DNA from: Paraburkholderia caledonica NBRC 102488
Lineage (GTDB): Bacteria > Pseudomonadota > Gammaproteobacteria > Burkholderiales > Burkholderiaceae
NCBI RefSeq assembly: GCF_000685095.1
Contig: NZ_BAYE01000004.1
Coordinates: 1-64,000 of the forward strand
Direction: 5' to 3'
DNA: 64,000 nucleotides
The notes beneath the pieces were generated by a model that was not told where the DNA came from, searched no databases, and was given only the letters and a program-made list of their open reading frames with translations. Position 1 is the stretch's first letter. Every line of letters starts with the position of its first letter. Made by a program: the position numbers and the translations under genes. Shown one piece after another: positions 44,247 through 52,492 of the stretch.

Positions 44247-45155
44247 TCACCCACCCGGAGCTAGGAAACGGATGGACCGCAATGGCAGACGTCGCCTAGC
44301 CTGGTCCGTCAGTTTTTCGTGGTGCTCATCCCAAAGGTCAAATAGCTTCTCCAGACCAATCAGCGTAACGCGGCGCTTTTCCTGCGTGCGCGCCTCCGTC
44401 TCGGCGTCCTTCGTGAAGCCGCCCGTGCAAACGAAGAGGCCGACGTCGTCATCGCCCAGCAATGCCATGAAGGATCGCAGACCGTCAACGCTCACCGCTT
44501 GCTGCTGCCTCTTCACTTGCACCTTAATGCGCGGTGGCCGCGTACCCAACGCATCAGGCCACGCCAGAATGTCTATCCCACCGTCTTTTCCGGGCGGCGA
44601 GACCCAGGTCACGTGGTAGGACATTGCACGCAGCAGATCGGCCACTAGGTCCTGAAAGTCATAGGGATTCATCGCGCGGAGGTACGCCGAAATCTCCGCC
44701 CATGCTTGTTCTTCCGCTTCCTCGTAGGTCACGCTCACAGATTTGGCTGTTGTGTCTGGCTCGTCGACTCCCGCATCCGGTCCCGCTGTCGCTCCCACTT
44801 CAGCATCAGGCTGCGCAGCCTTCCACTCAGCGTAGAGCTTACACGCCCGTCGGTAAAACGCTTCGGGGTCGGGCAGCTCCAGATGGGCCTTACGGCCTTC
44901 CTCGGTAATGGTCCAGATGCCCTTGTCCTTAACCAACCAGCCGGCTTTGACGCAGTCCACTGTCGCGAAGCGCACGATCTTCTCGAACCGCCTGCCGCCC
45001 GATTCGTAGGAGTCAGCCTCATAGGGTGTCAAGGTGACGCGACTGGCCAAAGCCTGCAACGCCGCACTTGCTTGCACACCATCGGGCGCGGCCATCAGGA
45101 TGCTGAACAGCTCCCGAAGCAATTCGCCGGTGCGGCGGCGGGTAATTTCGGCCAT
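44247..45155 (-). CDS. Mrr-type restriction endonuclease
   Basis: The protein is 302 aa. Residues 1-95 form an Mrr N-terminal winged-helix domain (ELLRELFSILMAAPDGVQASAALQALASRV...WTITEEGRKAHLELPDPEAFYRRACKLYAEWKA). A linker rich in Ala, Asp and Glu follows. Residues 163-280 are the Mrr catalytic fold (PYDFQDLVADLLRAMSYHVTWVSPPGKDGGIDILAW...RIKVQVKRQ) with Asp195 and the QVK variant (213-215) of the PD-(D/E)xK site. The start at 45155 has GGAG upstream. Mrr enzymes cut methylated DNA. It follows the HNH gene by 22 bp in the same direction. Confidence 0.87.
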   Translation of the reverse strand: MAEITRRRTGELLRELFSILMAAPDGVQASAALQALASRVTLTPYEADSYESGGRRFEKIVRFATVDCVKAGWLVKDKGIWTITEEGRKAHLELPDPEAFYRRACKLYAEWKAAQPDAEVGATAGPDAGVDEPDTTAKSVSVTYEEAEEQAWAEISAYLRAMNPYDFQDLVADLLRAMSYHVTWVSPPGKDGGIDILAWPDALGTRPPRIKVQVKRQQQAVSVDGLRSFMALLGDDDVGLFVCTGGFTKDAETEARTQEKRRVTLIGLEKLFDLWDEHHEKLTDQARRRLPLRSIRFLAPGG

Positions 45156-45177
45156 ATCTGAGCTACTCCGATTCGGG

Positions 45178-46287
45178 TTATTGAATTGTCGCCAACTCAG
45201 CAAGCCAAGCTTGCATTCGGGCTGGCTCGATCATGGCTTGCCCAAGAGTGGTATGAACCTCATGATGCGGCTCGCTAGGCGAGAGGCCCTCCGCCCACTG
45301 CTGAACATAATCACCAATCTCTTGCAGTGTGTGCCTCGCCTGAGCCGCTTTAATCCGTCGGCCCTCACTGCGCCGAAGAACGTCCTGATGCTTGGCATAT
45401 TCCGCCTTGAATTCGCGGGTCCATCGGCTTGACAAGTTGAGCAACCCGTCGATCTTTGACGCCTTCGGTTGATCGGCGGGCGCAAAGGCTGAGCAATGCA
45501 CAGCCGCTGCATGGAGATCATAGCCGAGCTGCAAGGCACCGTTGCCCGGGCGCAAGTACGGGTGGAACCAGTCTGCAAAGCTGCCATTGCTATGCACAGG
45601 CTTGTCACCCTTGTTCGGAGCTTCGTTGCAGGTGCTGCAGATAAGTGTCAGGTTATCAGCGCACATGCTGAGCAATGGGAACGCGCTCTTGATAACCCAG
45701 TGGTCCACGTGCGGCGTATCGCCCAGCGGCCCACCACAGAATACGCAAACCTGGCGGGCGTGGGGGTCATGGTTCAGGCGGTGCGCAATACGAAAGGCGT
45801 CGACGAAGGAAGCGTAAGAGACCCCACCCACCGCGACTGGCGTCCCATCTGCCAGATAGGGCAAGCCAGCACGAAACCCCTTGTCGTAGAAAGCCTCCAT
45901 CAAGTCCTTGAACTCCGCCCAGTTCACCGGGTCCACCTGCGGACCTGTCGTGGGCCATGGCGGCGGCGCAGCTTGAAACTGCGCCGAGAGTGCCGATACG
46001 GATAGTACCCAAGCGGCCAGCGCGCCTTTCTGTGCAGCAGACATCGCCACGACAACTTCTGCGCGGTCTAGGAGCGGTCGTCTGTCTTCCTTGCGCTGGA
46101 GAAACTCCCACAGCCAGTCCGCTTCTATGGCCGTAGGCATTGCGGGCGGTTGCAAGCCCGCTTGGGTCAGGTTCGCCGCCGTGGTGCCAGGGGCGCAAAG
46201 CCACAGCGCGAACCTCTGCATCAGTTGCTGGCACGCCACCAGCGCGGGGGAACATATCACGCGATGGATGGGCTTAAGCATCCCCAC
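45178..46287 (-). CDS. HNH nuclease, PtuB-like partner of the adjacent ATPase
   Basis: The protein is 369 aa. A helical N-terminal region of about 170 residues precedes a zinc-finger HNH core: CVFCGG (181-184), HVDHWVIKSAFPLLSMCADNLTLICSTCNEAPNKGDKP with Asp195-His196, Asn212 and CSTC (217-220). The four Cys and the DH...N...K arrangement fit an active HNH/EndoVII-type nuclease. A C-terminal helical part follows. Its start overlaps the ATPase stop by 14 bp. ATPase plus HNH is the Septu (PtuA/PtuB) arrangement, though this protein is longer than usual PtuB. The defence role is inference. Confidence 0.82.
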   Translation of the reverse strand: MGMLKPIHRVICSPALVACQQLMQRFALWLCAPGTTAANLTQAGLQPPAMPTAIEADWLWEFLQRKEDRRPLLDRAEVVVAMSAAQKGALAAWVLSVSALSAQFQAAPPPWPTTGPQVDPVNWAEFKDLMEAFYDKGFRAGLPYLADGTPVAVGGVSYASFVDAFRIAHRLNHDPHARQVCVFCGGPLGDTPHVDHWVIKSAFPLLSMCADNLTLICSTCNEAPNKGDKPVHSNGSFADWFHPYLRPGNGALQLGYDLHAAAVHCSAFAPADQPKASKIDGLLNLSSRWTREFKAEYAKHQDVLRRSEGRRIKAAQARHTLQEIGDYVQQWAEGLSPSEPHHEVHTTLGQAMIEPARMQAWLAELATIQ

Positions 46288-48076
46288 CCCGCCAGGTGTT
46301 CAGCAACGTACGTAGCTCGCTGCGGTAAAAGCCCGATCCCATGCGGGCAATCAGCCGTTCCAGGTCGGCGATCTCAGCCTGCGTTCCGGTTGTCTGCGCC
46401 AGCTTGCCTTCAATGAACTCCTGCGCTCTCTTGCCGATGCTGTCGTCGGCGCCAAACACCGTCATCATCAACGCACTCGGGTCGGTCCCGAATGTTGGCT
46501 CGTCGACGCTGCGCACATTGGAGCCATGCGGCGTCTTTTCCACCATCACGATCTCGTTGTTGAACACATCGGACAACACGATGGCCGAATGGGTAGAGAT
46601 CAGCACGTCGTTGCTGGTGTGGCCGATAGCGTCGTCGATGATGTCGACGATCTCACGCTTCCACTTATCGTTGAAGTGGGTCTCGGGCTCGTCGAGAAGC
46701 AACAGGGCATCCTGCTGACCTTGCAGCAGATGAAAGAGTGCCATGCGACCCAAGACCATCTGTTCGCCATCCGACAGCTCCTCGTGGCGTAGCACGCCGG
46801 TGTCGTCCGCCTCGGTCATATCAACATCGCTGGGCACAGGTCCACGGCGCAGGCGGATCAGCACATCGTCGAAAAGCCCTACCTGGATCAGCTCCAGCAG
46901 GCGAGTGAACAAGTCGAAGGCGCTAGCATCCTTGACGCCACCCAACAATATCCAGAGGGCTTCACCTTGAGTCGAGCATGCCTGCAGCTCGTCTCGGGCG
47001 GCAGAAGCAAAGCTCAGTGCCTGCAAATCGAGCGGGCCCTTTAAATCAAACCAGAGGGCGCGACGTGCTTCCACCGGATGCGGTTCGGCAATCACTTCGC
47101 TGGCGCACAGCCACCAGTCGTGGGCGGTTTCGCAAAGCTTTTGGTCCCACTGTTCAGCCTGTAGGCGCGAGCGGAAGGCCACAGACACCAGGTGATGCCA
47201 TCCGCCGCGCTCCAGCAGTTCTTGCAGCGCAGCCTTGTCGTCGGAGCGATGACGAAGCTGAGCCATTGCGGCATCGACTTCGGCGCGACTCGGGTAATCA
47301 GCGGTTTCAACGAAGGCCTGCGGCAAGGCCACCGCTAGTAGGGCGCACTTGAGCAAAGTGGCATCCAGCAGCAGGGGGCGCCGAAAACTTTCTGCTTCGG
47401 CGGTCGAGACGCTTCTGTCGACACTCTGAGTTGCGCGAAAGGCGGATCGGGCCGCGATCAAAGCACGCTCTTGGGCTGACGTCCATCCCGCGGGGCGCTC
47501 TTCAACGTTGTTGTCGTCATCCATTCGCTGTAAACCTTCTGCGTTCTGATTTCGGCTCCACACCGAACGCCACGGGCGCAAGTCACCCGTGGTGTACGCG
47601 AGCACCGCCGAGGGCAGCGCTATCTGAGGTGGCGTACTGTCGCGCTGCGGCCAGCGGCCAGGCTCAATCAACGCCGTGAAGCCAGGCACTGCAGGTTTGC
47701 CCTCGAGTGCTAAGTGCTCGATGCAATCCTCAAAAACTTCCTGCCCGTTCTTATCGTCGAACTCAAACCGCTCGTGCAGCCAGAGGCTGGCCAGTTGCCG
47801 GTCGCCTGGGCAATGCAGCAACAACGTGCGGTGGCTGGGTGAACCACGCACACCCAGTTCGTAGACTAGGCTCACCGGGAAAGCCGGCACACGCAGGTCG
47901 GCCAGAGCCAAGAACACTTCGGCCACTGCTCGCAACAGGTTGGACTTGCCGCTGCCGTTCACGCCCACCACAAACCGGATAGCGCATTCGCGGGCCAGTG
48001 GGGAGCCGCTGGCAAAGCACACCTTGATGTTCGAGATCGGCGGATAGTTCTGAAGGTGGAGGTAGCGCAGGCGCAT
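46274..48076 (-). CDS. RecF/SMC-like AAA ATPase, PtuA-like
   Basis: This 600-aa ABC-type ATPase has Walker A GVNGSGKS (38-45), signature LSDGEQ (434-439), Walker B ALLLLDEPETHF (457-468) and H-loop STHSA (494-498), with a long helical insertion between them. The opening MRLRYLHLQNYPPISNIKVCF is typical of RecF-like proteins. The C-terminal 80 residues (DDSIGKRAQEFIEGKLAQTTGTQAEIADLERLIARMG) are helical. No nuclease (TOPRIM) domain follows, unlike OLD proteins. The start overlaps the hsdS stop (ATGA), so it is translated with the restriction genes. It probably works with the HNH protein encoded next. Confidence 0.85.
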   Translation of the reverse strand: MRLRYLHLQNYPPISNIKVCFASGSPLARECAIRFVVGVNGSGKSNLLRAVAEVFLALADLRVPAFPVSLVYELGVRGSPSHRTLLLHCPGDRQLASLWLHERFEFDDKNGQEVFEDCIEHLALEGKPAVPGFTALIEPGRWPQRDSTPPQIALPSAVLAYTTGDLRPWRSVWSRNQNAEGLQRMDDDNNVEERPAGWTSAQERALIAARSAFRATQSVDRSVSTAEAESFRRPLLLDATLLKCALLAVALPQAFVETADYPSRAEVDAAMAQLRHRSDDKAALQELLERGGWHHLVSVAFRSRLQAEQWDQKLCETAHDWWLCASEVIAEPHPVEARRALWFDLKGPLDLQALSFASAARDELQACSTQGEALWILLGGVKDASAFDLFTRLLELIQVGLFDDVLIRLRRGPVPSDVDMTEADDTGVLRHEELSDGEQMVLGRMALFHLLQGQQDALLLLDEPETHFNDKWKREIVDIIDDAIGHTSNDVLISTHSAIVLSDVFNNEIVMVEKTPHGSNVRSVDEPTFGTDPSALMMTVFGADDSIGKRAQEFIEGKLAQTTGTQAEIADLERLIARMGSGFYRSELRTLLNTWRGGDA

Positions 48077-50016
48077 CAGACCTCCTCCAAGTCCACTTGC
48101 GTCGCTGCCACACTGAGGGCGCTGGCAAGGTCAACTTTCAGATCATCGAGTGAAGCATAGTGCCGGCCTTGGTCCACCAAATGGGTGTAGTCCTTGCCTC
48201 CATCGTCTTCTATCGAGATGACCTGGAACACTCCGCCCGCGCCCGCCCGCTCGGAGGCCTTGTAGTCCAACTGAGCTTGCAAGTAGTAATGTTCCTGATC
48301 GACATCTGCCGACAAGGCCTTGCGCAGAGCCTGCACGTCCGCTAGTCGTGTGAACTCATCTTCTCGCAGCGGACGAAAGGCTTTGAGGTAGTCTCGCTCG
48401 CCGCTTTCCTGTCCAACCTTGAGCAAGGTGACTTTTGCAATCAGACCCAGGGCGGCCATCTGGCTAAGTGTGCGGCGGATGCGGTTGCCATGCGAGGTAC
48501 CGAAGACTCGAAGCCGCTCGGTCACTGCGGTGTCGTCGCAGAAGCGCGCAAACACGTCTGGATCTTCGACCAACAGAGGTTCGCCGCTAGCTTGGCAGTA
48601 CGCGGTGAAGGCGGCCAACACTTGACGCTGGAACTCACTCAGTTCGCCCTGCAGCCAATGGCGGGCGGGCCGTACAGTCAATTCAGCCTGGGCAGACGGC
48701 GTAGCAGTGATGGTGGCGCTAAGAGCGACCTTGGCGCCCCGCTCGCGAAGTAGCGTGTCGCGGGTCTGCAGGGCCTCCGCGATCTCGTTGGCGTGATCGT
48801 CGCGCCACGTGGAAGTCAGCTCACCGATCAATGCCTGTTGGCTCACGACTGTCTGCAGCTCAGCAAACGCATCTAGTTTGCTGAGCATTTGTGATCGCAG
48901 CGCTTCGACGGTACGCACAAACTTGGCAAACTCGTCCTGGATGGACAACGGTGGCAGCGGGACCGTGATTCGACCCAGGTCAGTCGGACTCACGTTGGCC
49001 ATACTGACCGCCTGCTTGGCTGAATTTGTCAGTCGGTACTTGCCGTAAGCGCTGTTCAAGGTGGCCCACAGGTACTCAGGCAGCATCTCGCTTTTCAAGC
49101 GCAGCCGGATCAGGTAAGAAGCGAAGCTGAATGCGCCAGCAACTGGGCGCCACACTGCGCACTTGCCAACAAGCTCTTTTGAGTTGGTTCGATTGAACAG
49201 CAGGTCGCCATCTTGCAATTCGGTCGATGCGATGTCCTTGGCGGACAAGCTGGCGTACTTCAGTTCAGACAAGTCCAGCCAACCACTGCTGGTGATGCTG
49301 TTCATGCGCAGCACTGCATGCGTGCCATGCGCCTCCATCGCCTCGGAAACGCCGTACTGCGAGCCGGCAATGCAGTCGCCGATCCGCACTGGGTCGATGA
49401 GGCCATCAGGGGTGTACCACGCGCCAAAGTGTTCCCAGTACGCGGTTTTCACCAACTGATCGACCTGCTCGCTGATCAAGTGCTTGGCCTTCGCTACCGC
49501 TTCCGTATGCCGCAACACATCGACGATGCGCTGTTGCTCGGGAAGGGTCGGGAGGGGGAGCCTGACCCGAGACAAAAAGTCGGGGGGGACTCTTTGTAGG
49601 CCGCCCGTACCGACAAATGCAGAGGCGGCACGGTCACGAAAGGCTTGTTGGCGAATGAAGCTGAAAATGAACTCAGGAAGCACGGCGGGCGTGGGGCGTA
49701 GAACATGGAATTCGGTAGAGCCGAATCCCAGCCCATTTACAAGCTGACCAGCAACGGCAGCCTTTCCGTTCTCCATACAAGGTGTGACCTTTGCGAACAG
49801 CACATCGCGTTCACGAAAGCTTGTATAGCCCTTCGCGACTTCGCCGAACGTGCGCTCCTCTGGTTTGTCGATCACCCCCGCAGATTCGTTCACTGCGGAC
49901 ATCGGCACAAAGGTCACCGGTAAATCGTCACTGGGCCGATCCTCGGCTAACAGCCGAGGGTTCAGTTCGCAAACATCAGTGAGCCGTACTTCTGCCCACG
50001 TCTCTGGCAGCCTCAT
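48076..50016 (-). CDS. hsdS: type I restriction specificity subunit with C-terminal extension
   Basis: The protein is 646 aa. Two target-recognition domains are seen: residues 1-160 with the central helix (PLPTLPEQQRIVDVLRHTEAVAKAKHLISEQVDQLV), and 205-360 with the second helix (PLPPLSIQDEFAKFVRTVEALRSQMLSKLDAFAELQTVVSQQALIGEL). A normal HsdS would end near residue 405. Here about 240 more residues follow, including a winged-helix-like part (EFQRQVLAAFTAYCQ...VTERLRVFGTSHGNRIRRTLSQMAALGLIAKV) and an alpha/beta tail. Its ATG overlaps the hsdM stop. The sequence target is not predictable. Confidence 0.88.
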   Translation of the reverse strand: MRLPETWAEVRLTDVCELNPRLLAEDRPSDDLPVTFVPMSAVNESAGVIDKPEERTFGEVAKGYTSFRERDVLFAKVTPCMENGKAAVAGQLVNGLGFGSTEFHVLRPTPAVLPEFIFSFIRQQAFRDRAASAFVGTGGLQRVPPDFLSRVRLPLPTLPEQQRIVDVLRHTEAVAKAKHLISEQVDQLVKTAYWEHFGAWYTPDGLIDPVRIGDCIAGSQYGVSEAMEAHGTHAVLRMNSITSSGWLDLSELKYASLSAKDIASTELQDGDLLFNRTNSKELVGKCAVWRPVAGAFSFASYLIRLRLKSEMLPEYLWATLNSAYGKYRLTNSAKQAVSMANVSPTDLGRITVPLPPLSIQDEFAKFVRTVEALRSQMLSKLDAFAELQTVVSQQALIGELTSTWRDDHANEIAEALQTRDTLLRERGAKVALSATITATPSAQAELTVRPARHWLQGELSEFQRQVLAAFTAYCQASGEPLLVEDPDVFARFCDDTAVTERLRVFGTSHGNRIRRTLSQMAALGLIAKVTLLKVGQESGERDYLKAFRPLREDEFTRLADVQALRKALSADVDQEHYYLQAQLDYKASERAGAGGVFQVISIEDDGGKDYTHLVDQGRHYASLDDLKVDLASALSVAATQVDLEEV

Positions 50017-52472
50017 TCCCGCCCCTCCACCATGGCCAGCAGCTTGTCGAGGCCGTTGATGATGTCCTGCTCTGTCGTCTTGAGTGCGCCGATCAGCTCA
50101 ACGACACTCTTGTCGCTCTTGAGTTGGGTGAAGTCGAACGGCTTGTATTGCCCGGCAGACAGGTTCCACTCGCGTGCCTCGATGCAGTCGGGGTCGAGCA
50201 AACCGTCCTTGAGCCTGCCCTTATCGTCGTACAGACCTTCAGCCAGAAGGGCCTGCACGTAGGCGTGACGCACGAGGCCGTCAGCGTCGTGCGATCCGAC
50301 GAGCGTGCCGTCCTCGCCGCGCCAATCGTCGTTGCGGGCCCAAGCGCGCACCGGCACCACCCAGTGTTTGGCCGCCTTGAGTTCCGTCGCTTGGTCGACG
50401 GCGAGGCTGCGCAGCGTCACATCGAAGCCGTCGAGCTTGGCCACCTCGCGGGCAATGGCTTCAAACGCGGCCTTGAGGTCAGGCACGGGCGTCTGTTGAC
50501 TGAACTGCACGACGGGCGCCTGCTTGACGGCGGTCTCGTGGAATGACAGGCCGGCCTTGATAGCGTCCTTCACCAGGTCTTTCCACAAAGGCAAGGCAGG
50601 GCCATCCTCCGCGTCAAACAAGCGGTAAACCTCTCTCGCCGCCCGGTTGAAGTCTTGCTGTGGCACCCTCATGGCCTTTTGCCAATCGGCTAAGGCATGC
50701 TCAGCGTTCATGGGCCTATTGTCGCTGCCTGCCGTGCGCCATTGCTCCCAGATGGGCTGCGTTGGAGCCGCGAAGTACCTGATCACCAAGTCGTACAACT
50801 GCTGGCTGGCGGCATTGCATACTTGCGCTTCTGCCGCCTTGGGGTCAGCAGGCAGTTCGGGGAACAACTCGTGGATGCTCCAGACTTGTCCGTCCCACAT
50901 ACTGGTGTCGGACAAAGCCGCGAAAGCCTCACCGGCAGGCGTAAGTTGGTCGGCAGTGTCACGCAGCAGCGCTTGGCGCCATCGTTCGACGCGAAAGCGG
51001 GGTTGAAGCAGCACCTTTGCGTGGTGCTGCGAGCCTGTGCGGCCGTGCGCGAGCCAGGCTTTGAACTTCTCCAGTGCATCCCATAGGTCGTTCTGCTGGC
51101 CTGCACGGGGATTGCGCTTGGCATCTCTCGAGTACCCGTCTTCTTCCACCTCGTAAAACCAGACATGCTCGGTGCGCGGGGCCGCGCGGCTGGTGGAGGT
51201 CGGTCGTTCGTCGCGCCTGGTCTCCTTGCGGAAGATGAGAACCGAAGTCTTCACGCCAGTATAGGGTTGAAAAACACCGCCAGGCAGCGAGACCACACCC
51301 TCAACGACGTGCTCGGTCAGCAGCTCGCGGCGCAGGCGGGCGTGGGCATCAGTGTTGCCGAACAGCACTCCCTCGGGAACGATCACCGCGCAACGGCCGC
51401 CTACGCGCAGCAGGTCGAGCATCAGCCACAAGAAGAGCAGTTCGCTCTTGTTTGTGATGCTTTCATCCTTCTTCTTTCCACCACCGCCTACGCGTGGGAA
51501 CAGCAAGGAATCGGGCTCCAGATCACCACTGTCGACCGTGCCGGTAAAGGGCGGGTTGGCCAACACGAAGTCGTAGGTTTCAGATTCAAGCAGTTGTTTG
51601 AGCTGGCCTTTGCCTTCGCGCTTGCTCAGCGAGTCGCCCTGCAATAGATGCGGGTCGGTCACGTCGTGCAGCACCAAATTCATCCAGCCGATGCGCGCCA
51701 TGGTCCGGTCGTTGTCCAGGCCGACAAAGTTGGCGCCGTCATGGATTGCGGTGTACTGCTCGGGCGTGGCTGCGGCGCCGTCAGTGCGGTGCGGCGTGCC
51801 GTCCCATTCAAGCACCACATTCTCTTGCGCCGAGTACTTGCGCATCAGATGCTGCTGCGTGCTGAACAGAAAGCCGCCCGTGCCGGCCGCGGGGTCGATT
51901 ACACGCTGGCCGGGCTCTGGACCGAGCAACTCGACCATGAAGCGGATCAAGTGGCGTGGCGTGCGGAACTGGCCGTTTTTACCTGCGGTAGCTACCTCAC
52001 TGAGCAGGTACTCGAAGGTGTCACCCATGATGTCTTGAGCGGCGTTACCGTCACCGGCGCGGGCAAATAGCTGATCGATGGCGTCGATGGCGTCACTCAG
52101 CACCTTGCCTTTGTTGGGGTCAAGCTGAAAGTAGGCATCGGCCATGCGATTGTTGAGACTAGCCAGTTCGGTATCGTCGACGCTGGCTGTGCTGAAATGC
52201 TTGTCGAGCTCGCGCAGCCATGGGAACACCACATCAATTAGGTGGCCGGGGTTGGTCTTTTCCTGACGGATGTAGCTCCACTTGCACGACTCGGACCCTG
52301 CGTAGATCGACGGAAACCCGCGTTGTTGGCGCTTGAGGTCGATATCCTCCAGGCGCTTGAGAAACAGCAGGTACGTGATCTGCTCCACTGCCACCAAAGG
52401 GTTGGTGAGGCCTGCGGCCCAGAAGCGATTCCAGAGTTCGTCAACTTTTTTCTTAATGTGTGGAGCAAGCAT
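50013..52472 (-). CDS. hsdM: type I restriction DNA methyltransferase subunit
   Basis: This 819-aa N6-adenine methyltransferase has an N-terminal helical domain (VDELWNRFWAAGLTNPLVAVEQITYLLFLKRLED), SAM-binding motif I DPAAGTGGF (193-201), and catalytic NPPF (306-309). It is longer than the usual 500-530 aa. The C-terminal 350 residues include RFRVERWRQALLRD and a segment resembling the HsdM tail (YKPFDFTQLKSDKSVVELIGALKTTEQDIINGLDKLL). The methylation of adenine in the HsdS target protects self DNA. It starts 20 bp after the hsdR stop, and its own stop overlaps hsdS. Confidence 0.93.
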   Translation of the reverse strand: MLAPHIKKKVDELWNRFWAAGLTNPLVAVEQITYLLFLKRLEDIDLKRQQRGFPSIYAGSESCKWSYIRQEKTNPGHLIDVVFPWLRELDKHFSTASVDDTELASLNNRMADAYFQLDPNKGKVLSDAIDAIDQLFARAGDGNAAQDIMGDTFEYLLSEVATAGKNGQFRTPRHLIRFMVELLGPEPGQRVIDPAAGTGGFLFSTQQHLMRKYSAQENVVLEWDGTPHRTDGAAATPEQYTAIHDGANFVGLDNDRTMARIGWMNLVLHDVTDPHLLQGDSLSKREGKGQLKQLLESETYDFVLANPPFTGTVDSGDLEPDSLLFPRVGGGGKKKDESITNKSELLFLWLMLDLLRVGGRCAVIVPEGVLFGNTDAHARLRRELLTEHVVEGVVSLPGGVFQPYTGVKTSVLIFRKETRRDERPTSTSRAAPRTEHVWFYEVEEDGYSRDAKRNPRAGQQNDLWDALEKFKAWLAHGRTGSQHHAKVLLQPRFRVERWRQALLRDTADQLTPAGEAFAALSDTSMWDGQVWSIHELFPELPADPKAAEAQVCNAASQQLYDLVIRYFAAPTQPIWEQWRTAGSDNRPMNAEHALADWQKAMRVPQQDFNRAAREVYRLFDAEDGPALPLWKDLVKDAIKAGLSFHETAVKQAPVVQFSQQTPVPDLKAAFEAIAREVAKLDGFDVTLRSLAVDQATELKAAKHWVVPVRAWARNDDWRGEDGTLVGSHDADGLVRHAYVQALLAEGLYDDKGRLKDGLLDPDCIEAREWNLSAGQYKPFDFTQLKSDKSVVELIGALKTTEQDIINGLDKLLAMVEGRE

Positions 52473-52492
52473 TCAGGTTCGTCCTAGATTGA

